This document shows, piece after piece, positions 9,868-22,200 of a stretch of 64,000 bases of DNA (position 1 is the first letter of the stretch; every line of letters begins with the position of its first letter). This DNA is from Cordilura impudica (lineage: Eukaryota; Arthropoda; Insecta; Diptera; Scathophagidae), in assembly GCA_963682025.1 (NCBI GenBank), contig OY821519.1, positions 110,611,764 through 110,675,763 of the forward strand, in the 5' to 3' direction. Both the position numbers and the translations under genes were made by a program. The notes under the pieces were generated by a model that made no database searches, had not been told where the DNA came from, and saw only the letters and a list, made by a program, of their open reading frames with translations.

Positions 9868-10976
9868 ATGAAAAAAATAGAAAACTCCAGAGAAATGGAA
9901 AACCTATTAAAGGAAATGCTTAAAATACAGCTGGAACAGCAACAGCATAATCTTGCTATACAGCAGCTCGTGAAGAATTTGGCTACATCCCAGAATGATA
10001 CCAAACATGATAGCGTAGAATTTCTTATCGAATCACTTGGTTCTAATATCACCGAATTCAACTTCGATGAACATAACCTCACATTTGAAATGTGGTATGC
10101 ACGGTATGAAGATTTATTTGAAGTTGACGCATCTAAGTTGGATGATGCAGCCAAAGTACGCCTTTTGTTAAGAAAACTTAACACGGTTGTCCACAACAAA
10201 TATTCAAACTACATCTTGCCAAAGCATGCAAGGGATATAAATTTCAATGATACTGTAAAAAAAAACTAAAAGAGATTTTCGGTACACAGACGTCACAATT
10301 CAACATAAGATATAACTGCTTGCAAACGACAAAAGAATCCCACACAGATTTCATTACCTATGCGGGAATCGTAAACAAGCAATGTGAACAATTTAAATTA
10401 AGCGAATTGACCCTAGATCCATTCAAATGCTTAATTTTCGTAATGGTTGTAAAATCATCAGCAGATTTTGACATTCGTACTAAATTGTTGAATAAAATTG
10501 ACAACGAAGGTGGCTCCATAACATTAGATTCTCTTTCAAAAGAGTGTCAACGTATAATAAATTTAAAAACTGATACTGTGCTTATCGAGGGATCTAAACC
10601 AGAAACCCATGTACATCAGTTACAGGCAAACAAAAAGCAAAAATCAGTTCCCAAGTATCCATGCTGGTTTTGTGGCGGCATACACTTTGCTCGTGAATGT
10701 TCGTATCGAAAACATAAATGTGAGCAGTGTAGTGTAATTGGTCATAAGGAGGGATATTGCAATGTAGCAAAGAAAACAAAAAAGCAAACAAAACCAAAAA
10801 GTTTTAACAAAAACAATAAAAACAAAGTCGAAACAAAAAGCATTTCTTTCGTAAACACAATAAATGATCAACGAAAATATATAAGCGTGGAAATTAATGG
10901 TGAAAAGCTCGATTTACAATTTGACACAGCTTCTGATATATCTCTTATATCAGAGAATACATTCAAAAAAACTTAA
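9868..10976 (+). pseudogene. Gag and start of protease of the mag-like element
   Basis: The first segment (9868-10,269) starts with a coiled-coil-like, Gln-rich stretch and the capsid region. The frame changes by one at a nine-A run (10,257-10,265) and continues at 10,270-10,976. Two zinc knuckles follow: CWFCGGIHFAREC (CX2CX3HX4C) and CEQCSVIGHKEGYC (CX2CX4HX4C), which bind element RNA. The protease motif FDTASD appears near 10,920 (DTASD instead of DTGSD). A second one-base frame change at a seven-A run (10,965-10,971) falls inside the protease. Both changes are in homopolymers, so assembly error is as likely as real decay. Confidence 0.85.
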
Positions 10977-12672
10977 TATTGGAAATGCTGTTAAAGTTCA
11001 ACACACAGCTCGGAGCGCAACTGGAAAGTTGCCTCTTTCTCTTCAGTTTGAATGCAATGTTAAATTCAAAGATAAACAAGCAATTACTACATGTTACGTC
11101 CCTCCAATAAAACATTTAAATCTGATGGGTTTAGATTGGATAAAAGCTCTTCAACTGGAAAATATGTCGATTAATAACATTTACAACAAAATCATTGCAG
11201 AAAATACGGAAAGTGTTCCAATTTCAATTGATAAGAATATTAATCGTTTAAAATTGTCTTTTCCAGATGTTTTTGACGAAAAATTTGGCCTATGTACAAA
11301 AACAAAAGCTCATTTGATAACAAAGCCCAACATTCAACCAGTTTTTCGCTCAAAACGTCCAGTAGCTTATGCTGTTCAACATCTTTTTGAAGCAGAATTA
11401 AAGAGGTTACAAGATACGGGAGTAGTTTCACCAGTAAATTACTCAGAATGGGCAGCACCTATCGTTGTGATTAAGAAGCCAAATGGGTCTGTCAGGATCT
11501 GTGCAGATTTTTCAACGGATCTGAATGAATCTCTAGAAACTCATCAGTATCCACTGCCTCTTCCTGAGGATATTTTTTCAAAACTTGCAAACGCAAAATA
11601 TTTTAGTCATATAGACTTATCTGATGCATTTTTACAAATTGAGGTTGACGATGAATCAAAATATCTTCTTACAATAAACACTCATATGGGTTTATATCGC
11701 TACAATCGGATGGTGTTTGGTGTAAAAACGTTTCCAGCCATTTTTCAACAAACAATGGACAAAATGCTCGCTGGAATGAATGATGTCGCAGTCTATATTG
11801 ATGATATTTTTGTTTCTGGCAAAGACGAAGAAGAACACAACAAAAATTTACATGAAGTCTTACGTCGAATACAAGACTACGGCTTTAAGGTAAAATTTTC
11901 AAAATGCAAGTTTTTTGTAAATCAGGTAAAGTACCTGGGGTACATCATTAATAGAAATGGGCTCCAACCTGACACACAACGTGTTTCTGCAATTACACAA
12001 ATGCCAGAACCAACTAATGTGTCAGAATTACGATCATTTCTTGGCGCTGTCAACTTTTACAGCAAACTTGTAAACAAAATGCGTCAACTACGAGGGCCGC
12101 TTGACAATTTGTTAAAAGCGAACGTAAAATGGAAATGGACACATCAACATAAAAATTGTTTTTTGAAACTTAAAGAAATTCTTTCCTCAAATTTAGTACC
12201 TACACACTACGACCCAACAAAAAGTATTGTTGTAGCCGCTGACGCATCTCAGTACGGGTTAGGTGCATGTATCCTACATGAATTTCCAGATGGTTCAGCA
12301 AAAGCTATATGTCATGCTTCTAGATCACTTACGCCAGCAGAAAAAACGTACAGCCAGATTGAAAATGAAGGGTTAGCTCTTGTTTTTGCGGTTACAAAAT
12401 TCCACAAAATGATTTATGGTCGTAAATTTAAGCTTCATACGGACCATAAACCATTGTTAGCTATTTTTGGTAAAAAGTCAGGAATTGCAGTTCATCAAGC
12501 AAATCGTTTACAGCGCTGGGCTGTCAAACTATTAGCGTACGAATTTGACATAAGTTTCATATCAACAACAAGTTTCGGCTATGCAGATGTGCTTTCGCGA
12601 CTTATCGCTAAAATCAACACTGAAGCCGAAGATTATGTTATTGCAGCAGTAAAATTCGAAAATGAAATTTAA
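10972..12672 (+). pseudogene. Protease end, reverse transcriptase and RNase H of the mag-like element
   Basis: This frame is open from the second homopolymer to a TAA at 12,670-12,672. It contains the rest of the protease (LMGLDWI), then the RT: VVIKKPNGSVRICADF, HIDLSDAFLQI, YNRMVFGV and the catalytic YIDDIFVSG. RNase H follows: VVAADASQYGLGA, IENEGLALVFA, LHTDHKPL and the YADVLSR end. All expected catalytic residues are present. The TAA lies in the linker before integrase and the same frame reopens directly after it, so this is one nonsense codon rather than a designed ORF boundary. Confidence 0.9.
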
Positions 12673-12717
12673 ACTATTTTAAAAAATAATTTACAAAATT
12701 TACCATTAACAAACAAA

Positions 12718-14031
12718 ATGATACAATACGAATCATCAAAAGATCATGTTATACGTAAAATATTACAATATATTGAAAACGGTTGGCCCACTGAAATTAA
12801 CGATCAACAAATAAAGGTGTTTTATAATAGAAGAAACGATTTATCCATTGTCGACGGTGTTGTTATGTTTGGTGAAAGGGTCGTAATACCCAATATTTTT
12901 CGAAACCGAATTTTGAAGCAAATACATCGTGGTCATCCAGGTATAGAGCGCACAAAAGCAATAGCGAGAAGTTACGTTTATTGGCCCAAAATCGACGAAA
13001 ATATAAAGATGATGGTTCAAAGTTGTAACAATTGTGCAGTTGCTTCTAAAATGCCTACCAAAACCACATTAAAATCGTGGCCTATTCCTTCAGAACCGTG
13101 GGATCGATTACACATCGATTACGCTGGTCCAATTGATGGAAATTATTTCTTAGTAATAGTCGATGCTTTATCTAAGTGGCCAGAAATAGTAATGACAAAA
13201 TCCATTACAGCTCAGCAAACAGTTCAAATTTTAGAAGAAATTTTCGCACGATTTGGTTTACCAAAAACGCTTGTATCCGATAATGGAACACAGTTCAAAA
13301 GTGGTTATTTTGAGGATTTCATGAATCGAAATGGTATTAAACATTTGTGCTCAAGTCCTTACTATCCGATGTCAAATGGGCAAGCTGAGAGGTTTGTGGA
13401 TACATTTAAGAGGACACTTGGTAAATTAAACGGAGAGGGAACTGTAAGCCAAAATCTTCAATCATTTTTGCAAACCTACAGATCTACTCCAAGTCCAAAT
13501 TCACCGGAAAATAAGTCACCTGCAGAAGTTTTATTTGGTAGAAAAATACGATTATTCTTGGATCTTATTAAACCGTGTTCAAAAGAAGATACTCCAAAGC
13601 GCAACATATCAATGGAAAATCAATTTAATAAGAAACATGGAGCAAAAGATTCTCACTTTTCTGTTCGTGATTCCGTATATGCTAAAGTGTACATGAACAA
13701 CAAAAATTCCTTTTGGAAACCTGGAAAGGTTATTGAATGTATAGGAAGTGTAATGTATAACGTTTTACTAGACGGTGGGAAGTTAGTTCGTGTTCATAAG
13801 AATCAATTAAAGAAAAATTATGGTGCACATCACAATACTAGTACATATAAAAGTTCTGAATTAGCATTGGGATTATATGATTCTTCAAATGAATCTAATT
13901 CTCCAAATGAATCTAATCATACCACTGAAAATATGGAAAATGAAAACATCACCAATGGTAGCTTAAATACACCGACTCTAAGAAGATCTCAACGTGAACG
14001 TAAAGAAGTTGATAGATTCATTCCTGGATAA
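12718..14031 (+). pseudogene. Integrase of the mag-like element
   Basis: 437 codons are open from Met 12,718. The N-terminal zinc-binding HHCC region is visible (HRGHPGIERTKAIAR.. CNNC). The DDE core follows: HIDYAGPI, SDNGTQF, and a Glu in GQAERFVDTFKRTLG. The C-terminal domain has FWKPGKVIECIGSVMYNV and an Asn/Ser-rich tail ending RRSQRERKEVDRFIPG. It catalyses insertion of the cDNA. The segment itself looks intact but is separated from the upstream frame by the stop at 12,670. Confidence 0.9.
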
Positions 14032-14036
14032 ATATC

Positions 14037-14049
14037 TGAAAAGGGGAGG
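14037..14049 (+). promoter_or_regulatory. Polypurine tract
   Basis: GAAAAGGGGAGG lies immediately before the 3' LTR, the plus-strand primer position of LTR retroelements. Confidence 0.85.
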
Positions 14050-14210
14050 TGTTGGATGGCAACCATGTTTCCATATTTGACATTTTACTTTATCTTTTTT
14101 CTTTCTCTTTTTCTATTTAGTTAAGTTGGAGATTCTATTTCATTTTTTTATTGTAATAAAGATCACTGGAATTAATAAACGTGTTTTATTTAATTATTCA
14201 CATTACAATA
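14050..14210 (+). repeat. 3' LTR
   Basis: The same 161 bp as the 5' LTR, with one visible substitution (tatag versus tattg). It is followed by the AAATG target duplicate. Confidence 0.9.
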
Positions 14211-14774
14211 AAATGCAAAATAATTTTGGATTATTTTTCAGTTTATAACCACTTATAAAAACTTTTGTGTTTATTTCTGTTATTTTTTGTCAATATTATT
14301 CTTGATACGTTGTTATATTCTCATCCAAATTCCCGCTAACTTTTTGTTGACGAACAAAAAAATCCATTTTTCAAGCAACAATAACTTATGTCTAAATGGA
14401 TGGTTGCATTGGTAGTTTTCGTTTTCAAAGAAAACGACGTTTGTCGACATAAGTTGTTTTATCTGCACACACTTTAAGTGTTATTTACATATGGTTTTTT
14501 TCGTCCTTCTTTAGGATCTATTCCTCTGAAGATTTTTGACTCAAAATTTTATATAAAGTATTTATTGCCCATATCTGCAGGACTGTTAAATAAAATGTTC
14601 TAAAAACTTTATATCGAGCCCATAATTTCACATATAACGTTTTTTGGCTCCCTGAACATTTTGATTTTATGACATACGCGGTTATTCTAGAAAACCACAG
14701 ATATGTGTTAGCATTGAATTTTTTGCAAATATCAGAGCAGGATGACAGGAGTTTTGTGCGCTATATGGTTTGTA

Positions 14775-14880
14775 AATACTACTAAGTCGATTTAAAGATG
14801 TCCGCCCGTCCCTCAGTCTGATTTTCTGTGTGTCCATGCAAACTTTGTAATCAAACTATATGTGGCAAATATTGATATTT
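14775..14880 (-). repeat. ~790 bp dispersed repeat, fragment C
   Basis: It holds the core phrase 'gtcgatttaaagatgtcc', a short GTCY run and 'gtaatcaaactat', then is interrupted by the 3' end of a LINE. Confidence 0.7.
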
Positions 14881-15310
14881 ATTTATTTTTTATTGAGTTC
14901 ATGGATACAGCATGATTACAGTAAGTCTCTGCTCACAAATATGAGAAGGGGGTACGATGTGAGGAGACAAAAATGTGAATTTTAAAAATTAACTTGAATT
15001 TTTTAACATGATTCATGTAGACACTATTATTGGGGGTCTTATTAAATGGAGCGTATTCCAATCTCGACGGTACGGAAGATGAAAAAAGAACGAATAGTTT
15101 TTACGAACGACATAGTTCAGGTGACCATTAAAAACAAAATTATTATCAAACACTACACCTAAGTCCAATATTTGATCGATCGAAAATAAAACTTGACCCG
15201 CAATATTAAATTGAGATAGCCAATTATGACGACGTCTACAGATCGACTTTTATCAATATTAAAAAGAATGCAATTACGTTTTGACCCCCAAAATTGCTCT
15301 ATTAAAGTCA
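14881..15310 (-). pseudogene. Non-LTR retrotransposon fragment, RT C-terminal part
   Basis: On the minus strand one frame reads SQFNIAGQVLFSIDQILDLG and then VVFDNNFVFNGHLNYVVRK. This is the 'IKDLGV.FD..L.F..HI..' segment at the end of many LINE RTs. It loses similarity downstream and ends in an (AAAT)n tail at 14,881-14,895. It is 5'-truncated. The clade is uncertain (jockey/CR1-like). Confidence 0.65.
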
Positions 15311-15413
15311 TACTGCAGTTCAGCGATATACACTAAGTAGACCAGCATAGAAAATATATTTTGAATTTTTAAAAGATATACAAATATCGTTAATAAAAAT
15401 ATTAACAAGTGGG

Positions 15414-16020
15414 AAAATTATAGTCAGTCTAGACCGACAATACGATACCCTATAACATACCTTTAGAGACCCCATCTCTTAGGTCAAACTAATTAGATAT
15501 AGAAAATAAGCATAAACCAAATTTGGGTGGCAGTTTTTAATTTGTTTGCCTTCGGATATGAAAAATTCATATCGGATGCTATATTTATATGGGAACTAGG
15601 TCGAAAAATAAAAATGAGCCAATCCAGGCTGTATTTGGTAAGATAACTTATTTTTGTGCAAAAACATATACAAATTTGAGACAAATCTGTGAATTTTTTT
15701 TTATAGATTTAAGCGAAGGTCGGGAATCAGCTACTCATAATGACTAACAATTTTCCTATACGTTTTATTTTTGGCTTACTCATAAATGGATGTAATAAAC
15801 ATACATAAACATAGTTTGACCGAGATCTATGATCATTTTAATATTACGGCAATTTAAATCGATCTCATATGGTCATTGTATATGGGGATTAGGTCTGAAC
15901 ATTAGAAATGGCTAAATCGACTCAGACAGTGATTCCGAGTCGATCGGTACAAGAAAAGATGGGATATGCGGCAGTTACAAACATCAGCACAAAGTCGTTA
16001 TACTCTGACCACATATAGAG
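15414..16020 (+). repeat. ~790 bp dispersed repeat, copy D (internally deleted)
   Basis: It begins ACAAGTGGGA and the palindrome 'tagtcagtctagaccgac', and ends at 'gaccacatatagag'. Around 15,900 the sequence jumps from 'ctgaacat' to 'taaatcgactcag', losing the GGAC microsatellite block. Confidence 0.8.
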
Positions 16021-16396
16021 TTTTGTGTGTTTGTTTGTACGTTTGTTGGTGGTTTATAGGAGACTACACCACTGGACTGATCGTCTTAAAATTTTTGAAG
16101 TTGGTAACTGCCTACCTGGAAGGAAAAATAAGATATATATTTTTTTGATTTTTCAAGTGGGCGTGGCACCTCTCATATAAAGTGAATTTTTAACACCTAA
16201 TTTTTATACATTATATCTGGAGTACTACGACAACAAGAGTTCTAAAGCTATGTACACGTACATATTAAACTAATTTGAAGGGTCACGGAAAAATGGTTGG
16301 AATCGTAACAAAGGGGTGGTACCTCCTATCCAAGAAAATATGAAGTGCTATGAAAATGACAATCTTGAAACTTTTGACAAGGACATTAGTTACCAA
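16021..16396. other. Unclassified repeat-like sequence
   Basis: It contains 'caagtgggcgtggcacc', a phrase common in dipteran repeats, and no coding signal. The boundaries are unclear. Confidence 0.35.
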
Positions 16397-16510
16397 CTAG
16401 CAGCGCCCAGCCCTCGAAATTCGAGTGTAAATTCTAGGAAAATTTATTTTTTAAATCAATTTATTTCTAAATAAGTGCTACTCAATTCAACACAGGGCGT
16501 GTGATATGCA
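16397..16510 (-). mobile_element. Helitron 3' end fragment
   Basis: Read on the minus strand it ends with hairpin CACTCGAATTTCGAG, then ..GCTGCTAG, followed by T. Hairpin plus CTAG plus T is the canonical Helitron 3' terminus. It shares the terminal hairpin with five other copies in the window. Confidence 0.7.
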
Positions 16511-16529
16511 ATTATTATAAAGAAATTCG

Positions 16530-16655
16530 ATTCAAAAATCGACAGAAACGAAAATCGCGAATGCGAAAATCGTTAAAATCAAAAACGACAAAATCAAAAA
16601 TCGCAAAAACCGACAATCGCAAAAAAATGACAAAATCAAAAATCGCCATATGTTA
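16530..16655. repeat. Low-complexity 'aaaatcgc' repeat
   Basis: Irregular tandem copies of AAAATCGC / AAAATCAAAAA over ~125 bp. Confidence 0.7.
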
Positions 16656-18589
16656 ATAAAATAGTTTACTACAAAAAATATTTCGTTTTATATTTCATTA
16701 GGATGGGTATAGTGAATCGCAATGGGTTACAGCTGGTAGATAGGGTGTAAAAGTTGAAGAATGTGCTACTCTGTGAGATGGAATCGCATCCAACTCAAAT
16801 CACAGTGTGGTGTACAATTTCTTTAAGATGCATTATCCGGCTTTACTTTTTCGAAGAAAGCGGTCATACTATTGCGGTCAATAGAGAAGTTACTGAATGT
16901 TGTTGAAAGAGTTTTTCTCTTCACTACTACGATGAATGAGAATTCCTTTAAGCTATGGTCGATTTTGAATTATAACTACGGTATGGCAGAATTTTAGCAA
17001 AAATTCTCCAGTAAGCTTAGTTCATCTGAGATGTCTTGACGTTATTGCATCGAGGTATTTTATGAGGTTATTGGAAATAATAAGTTTACTAAACAAACCC
17101 ATCAAATTTGGTTGATTTAAAGCAAGGCATTATAACGGTTATTGAGGTAATTACCGCTGAAAATCTCCAGGCAGTATTTTACAACCTTATGATAAGATGT
17201 TGAAAGGGCCACTTAAATTAAACTATTTTCTAAAATCATTAAAAAGCTTTTCAAATGTGTATAATTTTTCAAATGATTAAAGAAAAAATAATTCTTATGA
17301 ATTAAAATAAAAGTTATATGAGTTTTCTTAATGTAGAAGCATTCACCAACACACTTTACAAAATATTTTCTCAATCTATTAAGTGGTTCTGACCTCACAA
17401 GTGGAATAATCGAAACAGACAGAAATTTGTTTATCATAAAAAAATCCTGCTAATTTGGGAATACTGTATTGAAGACTTCTACCGACTCTATTAGCTTTTA
17501 GGGTATCCCGAAAAAATTTTCGTGTTACTGCTTCTTTTAGGTATCAGGTTTTCTTTCAAAAATTCATCTTTTGAATATATTGAATCAAAGGTTTTGATAA
17601 GAAAATATATGTATGTAAATCAATAAAATAGGGTTTTTTCTTTAAATATATAAGTATTTAAATTCTTGAAAAACTTTTTTCAGTTATATTTTATATTTTC
17701 GTTCTACATACATTTAAAACGAATTTTTAACTAGTTCCGAGTCTATTGTCTATTGTCTATGTCAATTTTGTTGTTTTCCCCTTAAAACTCTATAAATACT
17801 AAAGTAGAATAAAAACACAATTGCCACACAACAAAATACAATTATTGTAGTTATTGCATTTTAAATGCTTCGTTTGCAGGAAATCCAAGTTCAAATATCA
17901 TTGTCGAAACATTGTATAGACAATAGAAAAGTGGTTTAGTAAATAAGTTAGCCATGAAAATTAAATGTGCATTTCTCTAAAGTTTATCAATAATGTTGCC
18001 ATAACAAATTTCATACATATGTTTTGTTTTTATATAATGTTATTACTAATTAAAAAAAAAAAAATTTAAAAAAAATTATATTTGTCTTTCTTGTTATTTA
18101 GTTAATTGTCAATCAACCCCAGGAGAAATATGGTACTTATACGATTTGTGTGTGTTTTGAAAATTAAAGAATTATCGCCTGTAGAAATGTTATAATTTAT
18201 TGCTAACATTTGAAAGATTTTATTGTCTCTGTTGTTGACATTTAATGCAATGATGCTTTCAAACATTTTTGTTTTATAAAAATCAAGATATAATATTGAA
18301 TATTGTTGTCATATGTCATTTGTTTGAGAAAGTTAACTATAAGTAATTAAAAAATGCGACAAAAAAATACCCAAATGGCTTTTTGTTCTACAAATATATT
18401 TCAAGACGAAACCGAACTGGCACCTGGAAAATCTCATGGTTTAAGTTATTTCTAAATATAGTAAAATACATACGCTGTTTCGACGTTAAGGGAATGAGCC
18501 CTATCGATTCGCAAAGGTGGGTACTTTCCTTATATTACAAAGAAAGAGCCAGAAAAGTCTTCAATAAATTTAAATTTAAAATAATTTAA
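16656..18589. other. No gene recognised
   Basis: AT-rich sequence with only short ORFs. No repeat shared with the rest of the window was noticed. Confidence 0.45.
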
Positions 18590-18865
18590 CTCATAAGTTT
18601 TTATTAAAACCCTTTTTTCCTTGTGCATATGAGTTTTGAATCTCTCCGTGACTGTGCGTGACCTTGCGCGACTTTATATGTTAATATGAGGTGACAACAA
18701 ATCTATGGACAAGGTTTCAGATTGATCATATGATGAGAAGTGAGGTTTTAGTCTCTCCGTGACTGTGCGTAACAATGCGTGACTGTGTATGACTATGTCA
18801 AAGTTAATCATTTTTCACGGCAAGTCTATCGACCAAATTTTAGATCGATAAAATTTTAGATTTTA
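18590..18865 (+). repeat. 'Ctccgtgactgtgcgtgac' repeat, copy 1
   Basis: It starts with 'cataagtttttattaaaacc' and 'tgcatatgagttt', then two units of ~110 bp, each containing 'gtgactgtgcgtgac' and 'gacaaggtttcagat..gat'. It is truncated on the right by the pyrimidine array. Other copies are at 26,455-28,325 and 52,619-52,985. Confidence 0.8.
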
Positions 18866-18869
18866 GATT

Positions 18870-19258
18870 CTCCAGTTTTCATTTTCTATTTTCCATTTTT
18901 CATATTCCAATTTCCTTTCTTCATATTCCATTTTCCATTTTTCATTTTCCATTTTCCATTTTTCGTATTCTATTTTCCATTTTCCGTTTTTAATTTTTAA
19001 TTTTCCTCTTTCCATTTTTCATTTTCCATTTTCAATTCTCCATTTTTCATTTTCTATTTTTCATTTTCCATTTTACATTTTTCATTTTTCATTTTTCATT
19101 TTCTATTTTTCATTTTCCATTCTCCATTTTTCATATTCTATTTTCCATTTTACATATCCCATTTTCCGTTTTTAATTTTGCATTTACCACTTTCCATTTT
19201 CCATTTTTCCTTTTCCATTTTCTATTTTTCGTTTTCATTTTTTCTTTCATATTGCCGA
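18870..19258 (+). repeat. Degenerate (TTTTCCATTTTTCA)n pyrimidine array
   Basis: About 390 bp is made almost wholly of TTTTCCA and TTTTTCA heptamers, strongly strand-asymmetric. It directly abuts the ~110 bp-unit repeat and the 3.4 kb repeat. Confidence 0.85.
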
Positions 19259-19261
19259 TTT

Positions 19262-22200
19262 TTTATACCCTCCACTCCAGTGTGCAGAGGGTATATATAA
19301 GTTTGTCATTCCGTTTGTAGTAATTAGAAAAAAATTTTGGACCCCATAAAATATATATATTTGTGATCCTTATAACAACCGGAGTTGATATAGCGATGTC
19401 CGTCTGTCCGTCTGTGGAAATCACGATGACGGCATCAATCGGGCAGCTAGGATGCTCGTTGATATAAAAAATGATTCACTGACATCCTGAGAAGTTTGCT
19501 GTTTAAAATCGTCCAAATCGGTTGATTACGGCCCGAGATTTGAATGAAGAAATAAAAAAGTCTTGAAAAAATATAATTTTCTATGTTGTTCTTGTCACGA
19601 TCACGCTAGCTAGGGTCACCATTTTTAGCGAGAATGATTCACCAAACTCCTGGGAAGATTTCTATTTGAAAAATCATTAAAATCGATGGAACAGGTCTAG
19701 GGAAATTTCTGAAAAAGTAAAAAAAAAAATGAAAAATATGATATTTATATATTGTGCTTGTTGTTATTCTAAATGTTGTATTGTTGACGTAGCTAGACTT
19801 GTTGTCTTTGTGGTCGCTGTGGTAATAATATAATTAAAACTAACCCTTTGTACATTTTTTCTATCAACTATGGTAGAAAAATTTAAAAGTTTCCATTGTT
19901 TTGGCATCACTAAAAAAATTTATTAGATAATTTCTGTCATTGCCACGAGCCTGCCTGCAAAATTTTAGATCGATTGGGTCACGGGAAAGTTAAAAATCGA
20001 CCCAAAATTTTTTCGACAAGCAGACACTACGTGTTAATACATATAAAGGGAATAAAAATTCACCAGCATCTAAAGCAAATATGCTAAAATACGTAGTTGT
20101 TATTAAAAAAAACTATGGGAGTCCTATCCCAGTGGAGATGTGCAAACATGTATTTACACATCAATTAAAATAAAACAGTAAGCGCCATCTATGTATAGCA
20201 AGCAATTGCTGTGGTTGTTATATTTGATGGTTGCAGTTGCTATACATTCATGGCGCTTTCTGTTGGTTGTTGAATCAGCTAAACAAATTGAAATCATAAT
20301 CTTTGCACCAATACACTTACATATACCTCACACTGATTTTCCCTTACGCAGTTTTTGTGATTGTATTGTGAAATAGATTTTTACACATAAAAAAAAGACA
20401 ATGTAAATTTAGCAAAAAAAGAATTTTATGTATTAATTTATTTAAAGAGAAAAAGACAAAAATAACGTTTGATTTTGTATTTTTTGTGTGTAATATTTAC
20501 ATATACATACACATATTAAATATTACAAATAATATACATATATTCTATATATGTATATCCATAATAACTGCATGTTAGAAATAAATCGGTATATTATTTT
20601 ATTTACATAAAATTCTGCAATGTTTTGTTGTGGTGAAATACATTTCTTTTGCATAAACAGAGTGTCACTTCATTCTGCTCAGCGTGACTATGCCGCAGTA
20701 GATGGCGCCACAATTTTTGTTCTAATTAGCTTTGCAATAGTTATTTCCATTTTAACATGAAAGTCAATATTTTCAACTAGATATCATACAGCACAATATT
20801 AAGAGTATACACGGGCTGGTCCTTTATTTCATACGTTTTTTCATTATTCTTTTACAAATATGAACATACGTTTGGCATATTAACTTTTTATTGTCTTCAC
20901 AAAATAGAGTTAACGAGTTTATCAATGAGTTTTTTGCTTTCAAAACAGTTCTAAATAGTTATATAGAATTATTATTCTGCTTTACCTACAAAATATCTGA
21001 TTGCGATTACGTTTAATTTTTAAAAATTGTTTATAATTACTAAAGAACTATTATTCACATAAACATAAAATTGCACTTTTTAAATTTTCCATTAAAATTT
21101 TAGAAAATATCAATTCTAAAAACTGGAATTAAAATTTAAATTATAAATTAGAAAATATAAATTGAATTTCAGAAAATCATATCAAAACGTCGGAAATAAT
21201 AATTTTAAATTTAGAGGACATCAATTGCATATTTAATATACATATAAATTTTATTCGTTAAACGCAAATTGAAATTCCAAAAAAAAAAACACCAAATATG
21301 TTTACATTTAAAAAATGTTTACATTTAAAAAAAATATTGGCATTGGCATAATAGCTTTTCAGTAACTTCTTTTAACGATAGTCGAATCACTAAAAAAGGA
21401 AATAGCAAAATTACCAGTAAAATTTTTAAACGATATTCGCTATTGTTAAAGTCAGCTGTTGTTGTTATCTAAACGACAATCATTTTTCTGTTGTTTATTC
21501 AATCAATAAAAACTTAAATGTTTAGGTTGAAATAATACATAATACATACATAAATAAAAATCATAAAATAGTGAAAATATTTTGCTTCTATTAAAAAACT
21601 TTTTTATATATTTAAAAAAATTAAATAGCATATTCAATTCATTATTTCATTTTCAAATAAATAAACAGAAATGTTTGTAAAAAAATAAAGATATTAAACA
21701 TAAACATAAAATCATTCTGTCAAACACGAAGTAATTTGTTTTTTCTATTCTTCTTTGTGTTTTTCGCTTATTTTGACAGAGATGCCACTCGTTTACAATT
21801 TAAATAAATAGAAAAATAGATTGGTCGACTGTCGTTAAGATGTATGTACTTAGTGAATCACTTAATCCTTAGTGCAAACAACAATAGGTGTCGATATATT
21901 TTGCGATTGTCGTATCGTTGATATTTACAGAATCGGACTACAGAAAACATTAATTTAAATTCAATGAATTTTAGAAAACCTCAAATAATACTTAAGAATT
22001 GCGAACATAAAAATTGTTATATAAGTAAACGCAATTTGATGAGAATGTTCTTTATATATAAATTTTCATAATTTTTTTTGGATGAAAATTTGAAATTTTT
22101 CAGAAAATAAAGATAACAAATTATTTTATTTAAAATGTTTGGGACATTTGGTTTTTTGCGTTCCATCCCTAATTTGATTAGTTATTATTATAAATTTATT

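Larger units (their letters stand above)
9604..14210 (+). mobile_element. Ty3/gypsy LTR retrotransposon, mag-like (4.6 kb)
   Basis: It has 161 bp LTRs that differ at one position I can see, a 5 bp target duplication AAATG (9599-9603; 14,211-14,215), a tRNA-Ser-type primer site and a purine tract. Gene order is gag, protease, RT, RNase H, integrase, with no env-like ORF. Short LTRs, a tRNA-Ser primer, two gag zinc knuckles and one continuous gag-pol frame fit the mag clade. Near-identical LTRs imply a recent insertion, yet the coding region has two single-base frame changes in A runs and one stop codon. Confidence 0.92.
9321..14701. mobile_element. MITE-like element interrupted by an LTR retrotransposon
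   Basis: Left end TCTGTGGTTTTCTGGAATAA and right end (rc) TCTGTGGTTTTCTAGAATAA form inverted repeats of ~31 bp flanked by TA (9319-9320; 14702-14703). Without the LTR insertion the element is ~770 bp. Two internal ~35 bp blocks, 'gaaaacgac..cgacatacgttg' (~9555) and 'gaaaacgac..cgacataagttg' (~14,435), are related. Confidence 0.7.

Noticed and set aside
9744..10199. Minus-strand 151-codon ORF
   Set aside because: Overlaps the PBS and gag on the other strand and has no recognisable domain.
10897..10971. Met at 10,897 as a true pol start
   Set aside because: Its first ~25 residues overlap the protease coding in another frame. Real pol sequence begins only after the homopolymer at 10,965-10,971.
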